Shown here one piece after another: positions 39,155 through 46,627 of a stretch of 55,814 bases of DNA. The translations under genes were made by a program, and so were the position numbers. The stretch lies in contig CAKUFG010000019.1 of the NCBI GenBank assembly GCA_934647235.1, positions 1 through 55,814 on the forward strand. Reading direction: 5' to 3'. How positions within the stretch are numbered: the first letter of the stretch is position 1; each line of letters starts with the position of its first letter. The notes beneath the pieces were generated by a model. It ran no database searches, was not told the DNA's origin, and was given only the letters and a program-made list of their open reading frames with translations. Source of the stretch: an uncultured Clostridia bacterium. Its GTDB lineage: Bacteria > Bacillota > Clostridia > Christensenellales > Aristaeellaceae.

Positions 39155-40249
39155 TTACAGCAGTCGGGTGGGGGTGTTCAGCGCCGTCAGGCCGCGATAC
39201 AGGATGCTTTCAAAATCGCCGTACACCAGGTCCTGCGGCAGCTGTTCCAGCGCCGCGGTGAGCTGCGGCATGGGCGGCAGCACGGCTTCATCATAATACG
39301 CGCCGTAATCCCGATTGCCCGGCAGGGTATTGAGAAGAGCTGCGCAGGCTTGAAGATCCAGAGTGCGCAGATCGCCCAGACAGCGCGTTTCAGAGCCGGA
39401 ATTGCCGACGTACAGCTGACAATCGGGATGGAGCGAAAGATAAAGCTCATCCTGCTTCTGGGCAAACAGCGATTGCCAGGTGATTCCCTGCTTCAGGCGG
39501 CGCACGGCCGAACCGATGGTAAGGCGCTCCGCAGTCTGCATAACGGCCGCTTCATCCTGCCGCCACTGCGTCAGATATCCGCGCAGCGCGGCGACTGTGC
39601 CGGCTGTCGCACGATGCGGCTCAAAATCCAGCATATTGCAGTGTGGAGTAAAGATCGGCATGGCAAAGTAAACGCTGTCGGGCTGCAGCTGGGCCAGCAT
39701 GGCGGTAATGGCTGGCGCGTCCTGCTCAAAATAACGGTTCAGCATGAGCGATACTTCCAGCTTTGCGCCGTGCGCCTTCAGGCAGGCGGCGGCAGCCAGG
39801 GCCGCGTCGTATGCGCCCTTGCGGCGGACGATCTCATCATGCTGCGCGGCGCCGCCATGCACGGTAATGCCAAAGGTGCGATCGCCGCAGTCCAGGTAGG
39901 ACTGGATTACGGCGTCTCTGTCGGCGCGGTGCATGAGCGCAATGCCGGTTGTCATGCCATGATGGTAATTCTGAATGTGCTGGGTCTAATGCGCCGCGCG
40001 CAGAATCTGATCGATCTGCGGGTGGTTGATCGGCTCATGATCCAGGGTAAAAGAGACCTCATCGTGCAGGCAGGCGGCCAGCTCGTCCAGCCTTTCCAGG
40101 CAGGCCAGCGCGTCCGCAAGGGGCATCATGGGGCCGGGGCCTCCGTTTACATAGCAATGCTGACAGCGGGTATTGCAGCCCGCGACTAAAAAATCAAAAT
40201 TGATTATTGGGTTTCCTTTCGCCTGTGAAAATTCCAAGGGCGTTATCAT
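39155..40249 (-). pseudogene. radical SAM protein gene interrupted by an in-frame TAG
   Basis: One reading frame runs from about 40249 to 39155 but is cut by TAG at 39988-39986. Upstream are the radical SAM cysteines GCNTRCQHCYV (CxxxCxxC); downstream the frame continues without shift through TQHIQNYHHGMTTGIALMHR, which reads as normal protein. A CAG-to-TAG change (Gln to stop) explains it. The 5' end is also odd: the ATG at 40249 lies inside the -10 box (TATAATG), and the GAAAGG at 40220-40215 is followed by ATA, not a usual start codon. Only one other gene here ends in TAG (48255). A decayed gene is the simplest reading; read-through cannot be excluded. It would have made an iron-sulfur enzyme of unknown substrate. 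Confidence 0.75.
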
Positions 40250-40277
40250 TATAGCATAGAAAGCATGGCTTTGTCGT
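40248..40277 (-). promoter_or_regulatory. promoter upstream of the interrupted radical SAM gene
   Basis: On the minus strand, ACGACA (40277-40272) and TATAAT (40253-40248) are 18 bases apart, with TGC before the -10. Confidence 0.55.
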
Positions 40278-40343
40278 TTTTTATACAAATATATCCGCAG
40301 GTGGATTTTTGTGTCTTTTGAGTGAACAGGCAGAAGCAAAGCG

Positions 40344-40372
40344 TTGAATTCTATGGCAAAATTGGTTATAAT
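40344..40372 (+). promoter_or_regulatory. promoter of the 79-codon ORF
   Basis: TTGAAT (40344-40349) and TATAAT (40367-40372) are 17 bases apart. Confidence 0.6.
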
Positions 40373-40424
40373 TTGGCCACAATAGCATACACTGCGAAAA
40401 AACATCCACAAAGGGGAAATCGAC

Positions 40425-40664
40425 ATGCAAGAAAGAAAACGTACTTTCTGGTCGCATGCCTGCGACGCTGCGCCGCCCACCGTCAACCATGAAATCAATC
40501 TGCTTCTGCGCCGGATGTTCTCCGCCTGGCGGGAAAAGATTGAAAGATGCTGCGAAACAAGCGCCCAATATTTCCTGACCGAAGGCCCGCGCTGGCACAG
40601 GCCCCGCGCACCGCTGAGACGATGCTGGGGCAAGGTGCGGGAATATGATGAATATGATGAATGA
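40425..40664 (+). CDS. small protein of unknown function
   Basis: A 79-codon frame follows a plausible promoter and AAGGGG nine bases before the ATG. The product is basic, Trp/Cys-containing and not recognised. Its C-terminus EYDEYDE is encoded by a tandem nine-base repeat (GAATATGAT). Terminator-like hairpins lie 160 and 230 bases downstream. Promoter, ribosome site and terminators support a real transcript; whether it is translated is uncertain. It may instead be a small RNA. Confidence 0.45.
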   Translation: MQERKRTFWSHACDAAPPTVNHEINLLLRRMFSAWREKIERCCETSAQYFLTEGPRWHRPRAPLRRCWGKVREYDEYDE

Positions 40665-40825
40665 CCCGACGATTTTCTGCAAGCATTTGAAGCATGCACG
40701 AACCTTACGCAATCTGACAACCTGCAGGCAGCGCCGTCGGCTTCCTTGCGCATGATCCGCAGGGGAAGCGGACACCATCCGGGCCGGGGCTTCTGCCGGC
40801 AGCACGGGATGGTTAAAGCAGAAAG

Positions 40826-40855
40826 AAACGGCCGGAAACAGTGCTTCCGGCGTTT
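40826..40855 (+). terminator. hairpin downstream of the 79-codon ORF
   Basis: GCCGGAA (40831-40837) pairs with TTCCGGC (40845-40851), with AAAC and GTTT flanks. Nothing else is seen in 40665-40825. Confidence 0.55.
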
Positions 40856-40893
40856 ACGATAAGCCTTTTACAGCGTCCGGAATTTTGCATCAA

Positions 40894-40939
40894 AAAACCA
40901 CCGATGAAGCGGCAAATGCCTTCACCGGTGGTTTTGTTT
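40894..40939. terminator. terminator between the small ORF and ydhW
   Basis: AAAACCACCG (40894-40903) pairs with CGGTGGTTTT (40926-40935), with inner GAAG/CTTC, followed by GTTTT. It fits termination of the convergent ydhYVW operon too. Confidence 0.8.
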
Positions 40940-40968
40940 TGCATGAAGCGGGGCGATATATGCTTTGC

Positions 40969-41529
40969 TCACGGGTTGGCAGGCTCTTCCACTTCAATCC
41001 ATTCCAGCAGGGATTGCGCGTAATCGCGGGTTAGATACTTGGTGGAAAAGAAAGCCTGCGCGCCGTTGGAGGCTTCGATCAGTTGAACGTCCTCATATTC
41101 GGGCTCAAAGCGCATGCGCGCGGCCGCGCCCAGCAGCTCATCGCGGCTGAAGCGGAAGGGAACGTCCTGGAGCTTGGAAAACTGCGTCGGGCGCGGATAA
41201 ATGGCCGAGTCCGAGCGGGTGACGCTGGCGATGGTGCGCAGGATGTCCTTTTCCTGCAGCAGGGTATCCAGCTCGGCGTAATGCTTGGTCATGATGGAGC
41301 CGTCGTAGTAATACACGTCCTTGCGGCCGGACAGGCTGGCGATATCCTTCAGCTCCTGGGGCGCATCCGCGGTGCCGATCAGGGCCAGGAGGGCGCTCAA
41401 TTCCTCCTTATCCAGCCCTTCGGGGGGATGCATCAGAAGCAGCTTTTTGCCAGTCACCCTGGATTCAATGGTGTGCGCGCGCAGGTGCTCATAGAGCACC
41501 TGCGCGCGGTTGATGGTTTGCTCGCTCAT
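40969..41529 (-). CDS. ydhW: YdhW-family protein of the AOR-like oxidoreductase system
   Basis: The 186-residue cytoplasmic protein is assigned mainly from context: it follows the ydhV- and ydhY-like genes in the same order as E. coli ydhYVW, and its length is close to YdhW. No cofactor motif is visible. It has no ribosome site of its own; its ATG lies four bases after the ydhV stop, so translation must be coupled. In E. coli the ydhYVWXUT operon is anaerobically controlled (FNR), and the role of YdhW is unknown. Confidence 0.72.
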   Translation of the reverse strand: MSEQTINRAQVLYEHLRAHTIESRVTGKKLLLMHPPEGLDKEELSALLALIGTADAPQELKDIASLSGRKDVYYYDGSIMTKHYAELDTLLQEKDILRTIASVTRSDSAIYPRPTQFSKLQDVPFRFSRDELLGAAARMRFEPEYEDVQLIEASNGAQAFFSTKYLTRDYAQSLLEWIEVEEPANP

Positions 41530-41533
41530 TTAG

Positions 41534-43645
41534 TTAGGGCAGCAGGTTGAGCGCTTCCAGATCGTCGGCCACATCCTTGAGGTCGAACTTTTCAAGGGTC
41601 TCGCGGGTGGGCGCGCCGGTGGTGGGATCCCAGCCGAACTGCTGATAGAACATGGTCAGAGCCTTCTGCCAGTCCTCGCGCTCCAGCTTGATGGTGCCGG
41701 GGGTGAAGGGCTGCTTGTCGGGGTCCATATCGAAGATGAAGTTGGAGATGACATCGTGGTTGTTGCGCATATCGGTGGTGCCGGCGGCCTTGACGGTCAT
41801 GGCGCGGTGCAGCTGAATGCAGCGTTCCACGGCGTGATCCAGCTCCTCCTCGCTCCACTCCTCGCCCGTGATGGCGCTCATATACTGGGCTTCCACGCTC
41901 AGGTCGCCCTTGTAGCCGCGCTCCTTGCGGGGGCTGAAGGTCATGGGCCATACCCAGTTGCACAGGGTGAAGCTGTCATGCAGCACCTGACGCATGATAC
42001 CGAACTTGGCAAAGCGCGCCTTGCTCTCGTTCATGGGGGTGTAATCCTTGGGCGCGTCCAGGCAGCCTTCGCCGAACAGATCTTCTACGATGGTCTTCTG
42101 GATGGCATAGGGCAGGCCGGAGCCGGTGATGTTGACGATGGTGTGGCACATGCCGTCGCGGTTGTAGAGGATGTTGGTCAGCTGGCCAACCTGCGCGTCG
42201 CACTCGTTGCCGTGGTGGCGCTTGGCGCCAATGGGGCCCCACAGGCCGATGGCCTGGCTGTGCAGGTACTCGTCGCCCAGGATGTCGTGGTATTTTTCGG
42301 CGATGTAGTACGCGCCCATGGTCAGGTTGTGCATGGAGTGGTTGGGATCGAGCAGGCACTTGGCGATATCGTTCATGAAGGTCAGGTCGCCGTTATCGCG
42401 CTTGGACCAGTCGATGGCGTTGAATTCCTCTTCAGTCAGGATCTGCTTCATCAGCTTGTAGTCGTCCTTCATGAAGTACTTCAGCGTCGCGGGCAGCTCG
42501 CCGTAGTTCTCCCACAGACCCAGATCGTCGGACAGGATCGCGCCGTACACGCTGCCAATCAGCTTGCCGTCGCCTTCCTCCTCCACGTCGTTAAACTTGG
42601 TCATCAGGGCGGAGAGGTTGAAGCCGTTCTGCGCGCCGCAGGTGTTGGCATGGGAGCCGACCACGCCGGTGGCCTTTTCCATCTGCGGAATGTACACGCT
42701 GCCGAAGCAGCGGATGGGGCACATGGCGCAGCCCGTCATCTTGACGGTGTACTTTTCAGCGATCGCGCCATGGTCGAACACAGCCTTCTGGCAGCGATAG
42801 CCGATCAGCGTGGGCTGGCCGGGGGCGGATTCGCCGGTATCGATGGGGCCGCCTTCGGCAGCGCCCCAGGTCATACCGGGATGGCCCGTCCAGCGGGTGG
42901 ACTTGTTGTCATACTCGGCCCAGGACTGGGGAACGCTGGGCACGACGTGGTTGTTGTTGGAGCCAAGCAGGTCGCCGATGACGTACTTGTTCAGCGCTAC
43001 CACGCGCTCAGGATCGGCAATCTCGGTACCCTTGGTGCCGTTGAATACCACGGCCTTGAGCTTCTTGGAGCCAAACACCTTGCCCAGGCCGCCGCCGCCG
43101 CAGTGACCGATGCCGGTCATGACGCAGCTGAGGTTGAGCAGCGCCTCGCCCGCCGGGCCGATGGACACGACGTTGGAGGAGGGATCGGTTTCCTTGGTCA
43201 GGATCGCGGTGGTGTCGCTGGTGGTCTTGCCCCAAACGTGGGACGCGTCGCGGATTTCGATCTTATCGTCGTTTACATAGATGTATACGGGGGCGTCGCT
43301 GGCACCCTCGATGATCACCGCGTCGTAGCCGCAGTTCTTCATGCGCACGGCGGTGTCGCCGCCCATGTGCGCATCGACGATGGCGTTATACTTGGTGAAG
43401 GGGGACAGGGACGAAATGGTGATGCGGCCGGAGCAGGGCGCGCTGGAGCCGGTGTTGGGGCCCACGGCGAAAACGATCTTGTTTTCGGGCGCGGCGGGAT
43501 CGGTGCCCACGGGCACTTCGTCATACATAATGCGGTTGGCCATGCCCTTGCCGCCGATATATTTGAAATACTTTTCGCTGCTTTCGATGCTGCTGGTTTT
43601 GGTCGTCAGGTTGACGCGCAGCAGATTACCCATCCATCCGTTCAT
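41534..43645 (-). CDS. ydhV: aldehyde ferredoxin oxidoreductase family protein, YdhV-like
   Basis: The 703-residue protein belongs to the AOR family, whose members hold a bis-pterin tungsten (or molybdenum) centre and a [4Fe-4S] cluster. Seen: the N-terminal MNGWMGNLLRVNLTT opening typical of AOR, KYIGGKGMANRI, VGPNTGSSAPCSGR, and the cluster motif CAMCPIRC near residue 300. E. coli YdhV has almost the same length (about 700). The substrate of YdhV-type enzymes is not established; it may oxidise aldehydes or reduce carboxylic acids with a ferredoxin. Electrons probably pass to the YdhY-like protein encoded just upstream (26 bases). AAAGGAGG precedes the ATG. A W/Mo cofactor must be supplied, which fits fdhD and mobB in the divergent operon. 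Confidence 0.92.
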   Translation of the reverse strand: MNGWMGNLLRVNLTTKTSSIESSEKYFKYIGGKGMANRIMYDEVPVGTDPAAPENKIVFAVGPNTGSSAPCSGRITISSLSPFTKYNAIVDAHMGGDTAVRMKNCGYDAVIIEGASDAPVYIYVNDDKIEIRDASHVWGKTTSDTTAILTKETDPSSNVVSIGPAGEALLNLSCVMTGIGHCGGGGLGKVFGSKKLKAVVFNGTKGTEIADPERVVALNKYVIGDLLGSNNNHVVPSVPQSWAEYDNKSTRWTGHPGMTWGAAEGGPIDTGESAPGQPTLIGYRCQKAVFDHGAIAEKYTVKMTGCAMCPIRCFGSVYIPQMEKATGVVGSHANTCGAQNGFNLSALMTKFNDVEEEGDGKLIGSVYGAILSDDLGLWENYGELPATLKYFMKDDYKLMKQILTEEEFNAIDWSKRDNGDLTFMNDIAKCLLDPNHSMHNLTMGAYYIAEKYHDILGDEYLHSQAIGLWGPIGAKRHHGNECDAQVGQLTNILYNRDGMCHTIVNITGSGLPYAIQKTIVEDLFGEGCLDAPKDYTPMNESKARFAKFGIMRQVLHDSFTLCNWVWPMTFSPRKERGYKGDLSVEAQYMSAITGEEWSEEELDHAVERCIQLHRAMTVKAAGTTDMRNNHDVISNFIFDMDPDKQPFTPGTIKLEREDWQKALTMFYQQFGWDPTTGAPTRETLEKFDLKDVADDLEALNLLP

Positions 43646-43671
43646 GGATTTTACCTCCTTTTAATCGGTGA

Positions 43672-44316
43672 TTACAGCGCCTTGGCTACATCTTCCCAGG
43701 GGATCATGCGCAGGGCGCTGGTGGGGCAGCCGGCAACGCAGGCGCCGCAGCTGATGCACTTGGTGGACTTATGCTTTTCCACGTCCACGCGGGGCATATG
43801 CCAGGGACAGGCGTTGACGCACGCGCCGCAGCCGACGCACTTATCCTCGTCAATGACGCGCGCGCCGGTGACAGGATCAGCGGAGATGGCCTTCATGGGG
43901 CAGACGTTGACGCACGCGGGGTCGGCGCACTGCTTGCAGGTGTCGGGCTTGAAGCCCCACAGGCCGAAGAAGCCGTCGCCGTGCTTATAATCGTCGGTCG
44001 GGCCCTGATCGCCAAAGTTGACGTTCTGGCGAACACGGATGCGGGCCATGTAGGGGTGAGCGTCCCCATCATTGGCTAGGGTGCAGTTGACCTCGCAGCG
44101 CTGGCAGCCGGTGCACTTGGCACGGTTGGCAACGAGCAGGAAGTCGGGGGTAGCGATGGTATCCACCAAACCTGCCTCCGCCTGAGAGCGGGTGCATCCC
44201 ATCAGGGAGAGCAGGGTGCTGGAGAGGGCGACGCCGGCAAGACCTTTACCCGACAGTTTCATGAACTGGCGGCGGGTATACTCGCGATCCATCAGCGTCT
44301 TCTTGGTATCAGACAT
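43672..44316 (-). CDS. ydhY: Tat-exported four-cluster ferredoxin lipoprotein, YdhY-like
   Basis: The 214-residue protein begins with a twin-arginine motif RRQFMK (residues 15-20), a hydrophobic stretch and a lipobox LMGC (Cys41), so it is probably exported folded and lipid-anchored. Four ferredoxin-type cysteine sets follow: CTGCQRCEVNC, CKQC....CVNVCP, CVGCGACVNACP and CISCGACVAGCP, enough for four [4Fe-4S] clusters. It strongly resembles E. coli YdhY, including SGKGLAG after the Tat motif. It is the electron-transfer partner of the AOR-like protein. The start at 44316 is chosen because AAGGAGG lies about ten bases upstream; the frame extends 71 codons further, but that stretch is the riboswitch leader. 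Confidence 0.9.
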   Translation of the reverse strand: MSDTKKTLMDREYTRRQFMKLSGKGLAGVALSSTLLSLMGCTRSQAEAGLVDTIATPDFLLVANRAKCTGCQRCEVNCTLANDGDAHPYMARIRVRQNVNFGDQGPTDDYKHGDGFFGLWGFKPDTCKQCADPACVNVCPMKAISADPVTGARVIDEDKCVGCGACVNACPWHMPRVDVEKHKSTKCISCGACVAGCPTSALRMIPWEDVAKAL

Positions 44317-44394
44317 AACCTTTTCCTCCTTGCTTGTCGTGCTTATGGGCAAACACCGCCAAGGGAGCCCGCTGCTTGCAAGTAAAGCAAACAA

Positions 44395-44500
44395 GCGTGC
44401 TCCCCTCTCTCCTTTGCAAAATGGCAGGCGTGCGGATTGCTCCCCACACCAAATGGTCGCTGGGGCCGCGTGGGTCCCAGAAACTCGGAGTCTGGCACGG
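44395..44500 (-). ncRNA. structured leader, probable Moco/Tuco riboswitch
   Basis: The transcript begins near 44502 and immediately forms a candidate P1: CCGTGC (44500-44495) with GCACGC (44400-44395, minus strand). Inside lie CTCCGAG, a stem CTGGG/CCCAG, ACCATTTGGT, GGGGAGCAATCCGCACGCC and AAAGGAG. These blocks agree with my recollection of the Moco RNA motif (RF01055); exact match was not checked. It controls an operon for a W/Mo enzyme, which fits. The remaining leader (44317-44394) contains CTCCCTTG, which can pair with the ribosome site CAAGGAG. Confidence 0.6.
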
Positions 44501-44508
44501 TTGTTATT

Positions 44509-44537
44509 ATAATAGCATTTAGTTGCCATTATTTCAA
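44509..44537 (-). promoter_or_regulatory. ydhYVW promoter
   Basis: On the minus strand, TTGAAA (44537-44532) and TATTAT (44514-44509) are 17 bases apart, with TGC before the -10. The predicted start coincides with the riboswitch 5' end. Confidence 0.7.
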
Positions 44538-44595
44538 TGCCGGATTGGGCAAATATTTTGACCGGATTCGACTGCTTTAATATCGATATTGCGCA

Positions 44596-44625
44596 TTGAC
44601 AATAAAAAAGCCCCTATGCTATAAT
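44596..44625 (+). promoter_or_regulatory. promoter of the THEP1-fdhD-mobB operon
   Basis: TTGACA (44596-44601) and TATAAT (44620-44625) are 18 bases apart, with TGC before the -10. It is back to back with the ydhYVW promoter, 58 bases away. Confidence 0.8.
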
Positions 44626-44697
44626 GCAGCCGGAAAAGGCCGCGGCCGGTGAAGTGAAAATTGCTTGTATGCTGCTGCGGCAAAGGAGCTTGCGGAC

Positions 44698-45222
44698 ATG
44701 CATGTATTTCTGACCGGCGATGTGCAGATCGGCAAAAGCACCGCCATCCGCCGTGCGATTGCCCGGATTGGCCGGCCCGTTTACGGCTTTCGCACCTTCT
44801 TTACGGATCGGGAAAGCGCCGAGAAATCGCTGTATATGCTGCCTGCTGCGGCGGAGCGCGCGCCCGGGCCGGACGACGCGGTGGCCGTGTTCAGCGGCGG
44901 CCGTCCCACCCCGCTGACAGCGCGCTTTGACGCGCTGGGCGCATCGCTTCTGCAGGCGGCGCAGGCGCACCCCGAGGGGCTGATTCTGATGGATGAGTGC
45001 GGGCGCTTTGAGCGCGAAGCCTATGCCTTTCAGCGTGAGATTGCCCGCTGCCTGGATGGCGATATCCCCGTGCTGGGGGTGGTGCGCCAGGGCGTGCTGG
45101 GCTGGACGGAGCTGATCCGCAGCCATCCGCGCGTGACCCTTCTGACTGTAACGGCCGAGAACCGCGACGCGATGCCGCAAACCATCGCGGCGCTGATTGC
45201 GAAAGGAGATTTCCATGCCTGA
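44698..45222 (+). CDS. THEP1-family nucleoside triphosphatase
   Basis: The 174-residue protein is a small P-loop NTPase of the THEP1 type. The Walker A motif is GDVQIGKST at residues 7-15 and the Walker B-like segment is LILMDECGRFE near residue 97. Known members hydrolyse nucleoside 5'-triphosphates in vitro; the biological role is unclear. AAAGGAG lies nine bases before the ATG at 44698. Its end overlaps fdhD by eight bases. Its presence here suggests a link to W/Mo cofactor delivery, as a loading or energy-coupling factor (inference from context only). Confidence 0.82.
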   Translation: MHVFLTGDVQIGKSTAIRRAIARIGRPVYGFRTFFTDRESAEKSLYMLPAAAERAPGPDDAVAVFSGGRPTPLTARFDALGASLLQAAQAHPEGLILMDECGRFEREAYAFQREIARCLDGDIPVLGVVRQGVLGWTELIRSHPRVTLLTVTAENRDAMPQTIAALIAKGDFHA

Positions 45223-45865
45223 TCTGATGATAGAGCGCATTGTGCCCTGGCAGCTCAACGGGCAGAAGCAGAGCGCGTTTTTGTGCACGCCCGAGCATCT
45301 GGACGAGCTGGCGGCGGGGTATCTGTACACCCAGGGCATGATTGCCGGGCTGGGCGATATCGCGGAGATTACGGGCGATGAGAACGGCCTGAACGTAACG
45401 CTGCGCGCGGGCCTTACGCCGCAGCGCACTGATATTCTGGAGCGGCTGCAGGCCTGCTCTGCCTGCAAAAGCGATTTTCAGGCGACGCTTATGCAGATTC
45501 AGGCGATGTGCCGCCGGCTGCTGAGCGAGGAAGACTATTTCGGCACGCACCGGCTGGCGCTGCACTGCGGCGAGCAGGCGGTATACCGCGAGGACGTCGG
45601 CCGCCACAACGCCGCCGACAAGTGCATTGCCTACGGCCTGCGGCAGGGCTGGGATATGAGCCGCTGCATCCTGGGCTCGACCGGGCGCATCTCCATGGAG
45701 ATGCTGGCCAAGGCGGCCGTCGCGGGCATTCCGGTGTTCTTCAGCCGCAAATATCCCAGCGATATCGTGGCCGATTGGGCCCAGCGCCTGGGCATTGCGC
45801 TGGTGATCCGCGCGCACAGCGACGCACCCGGCGTGTACGGCGCGCGCGAGCGGATACTGCTGTAA
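45215..45865 (+). CDS. fdhD: FdhD-like sulfurtransferase, short form
   Basis: The 216-residue protein matches FdhD, which transfers sulfur from a cysteine desulfurase to the molybdenum cofactor of formate dehydrogenase. Seen: ELAAGYLYTQGMI near residue 30, a cysteine pair CSACK near 88 (the persulfide-carrying CxxC), EDVGRHNAADK near 131 and GSTGRISMEM near 155. It is shorter than usual (about 260-280) and the N-terminal part is reduced. No formate dehydrogenase gene is in the window, so its client is possibly the AOR-like enzyme across the divergent promoter. AAAGGAG lies seven bases before the ATG. Confidence 0.88.
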   Translation: MPDLMIERIVPWQLNGQKQSAFLCTPEHLDELAAGYLYTQGMIAGLGDIAEITGDENGLNVTLRAGLTPQRTDILERLQACSACKSDFQATLMQIQAMCRRLLSEEDYFGTHRLALHCGEQAVYREDVGRHNAADKCIAYGLRQGWDMSRCILGSTGRISMEMLAKAAVAGIPVFFSRKYPSDIVADWAQRLGIALVIRAHSDAPGVYGARERILL

Positions 45866-45896
45866 AAAGCGAAGGCTGAACAGGGGGCGCTTTGAT

Positions 45897-46562
45897 ATGT
45901 CGATACCGGCGGTTTGCGTTGTCGGCTGGTCTGACAGCGGAAAGACAACCCTGATCGAGGGCCTGCTGCGGGAGCTGTCCGCGCGCGGCCTGCATATCGG
46001 GGTGATCAAGCACACGCATCATGCAATGCCTGCGGACGAGGCAGGCAAGGACAGCACGCGGTTTCAGACGGCGGGCGCGGCGGCGGTGACGCTGGCGGCC
46101 TCGGACGGTGCAGTGACGCGCGAGACGGGGGAAAAGCGCCTGAGCGAGCTGCTTTCCCGGATGCAGGATGTGGATATGATTCTGGTGGAGGGCTTTGAAA
46201 AGCAGGCGTGCCTGCCGATGCTGGAGGTCTGGCGCGATCCTGCCCAGCCCATGCGCTCGCCCGCGCAGTGGCGGCGCGCCGTGGTGACGGAGTCACCCTG
46301 CCCGGGCGATCTGCCGGTGTTCGCCCCCGGCGATATCCCGGCGATTGCCGCCTTTGTGCTGGCGCTGGCGGAGGAGCAGCGCGGGCGCGCCGGGGCGCAG
46401 GTGCGCGTGTACCTGGACGGGCAGGAGCTGAACATCGTGCCCTTTGTGCGGCGGCTGGTTGACGGCGTGAACCGCGGGCTGCTCTCCACCCTGGACGGCT
46501 ACCGCGACGGATGCGAAATCAGCATCTGCATCGGGCGGGATGAGGGCAAAACGCAAAAATAA
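45897..46562 (+). CDS. mobB: MobB-like molybdopterin-guanine dinucleotide adapter protein
   Basis: The 221-residue protein has a Walker A motif GWSDSGKTT (residues 10-18), KHTHH near 40 and DMILVEGFEKQ near 93, as in MobB, a GTP-binding adapter that works with MobA in making the dinucleotide form of the cofactor. A C-terminal extension (about 165-221, VYLDGQELNIVPFVRRLVDG) occurs in some Clostridia MobB proteins and may bind a partner. AGGGGGCG precedes the ATG. It is the last gene of the operon with THEP1 and fdhD. MobA and the rest of the cofactor pathway are not in the window. Confidence 0.85.
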   Translation: MSIPAVCVVGWSDSGKTTLIEGLLRELSARGLHIGVIKHTHHAMPADEAGKDSTRFQTAGAAAVTLAASDGAVTRETGEKRLSELLSRMQDVDMILVEGFEKQACLPMLEVWRDPAQPMRSPAQWRRAVVTESPCPGDLPVFAPGDIPAIAAFVLALAEEQRGRAGAQVRVYLDGQELNIVPFVRRLVDGVNRGLLSTLDGYRDGCEISICIGRDEGKTQK

Positions 46563-46576
46563 ACACAGGCTGCTGC

Positions 46577-46613
46577 AAAAACCGCCCTGGCTTATAGCCA
46601 GGACGGTTTTTTT
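46577..46613. terminator. terminator between mobB and the convergent ABC operon
   Basis: AAAAACCGCCCTGGC pairs with GCCAGGACGGTTTTT around TTATA (one mismatch), with seven T at the end. Confidence 0.9.
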
Positions 46614-46627
46614 GGGGGGATGTTTTG

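Noticed and set aside
39986..39988. TAG as a recoded pyrrolysine codon
   Set aside because: The family is not known to use pyrrolysine and no pyl genes are in view; a CAG-to-TAG change is simpler, and another gene here uses TAG as a real stop.
43672..44529. Upstream extension of ydhY by 71 codons
   Set aside because: It would cover the leader RNA and lacks a ribosome site; the start at 44316 has AAGGAGG and gives a Tat signal at the N-terminus.
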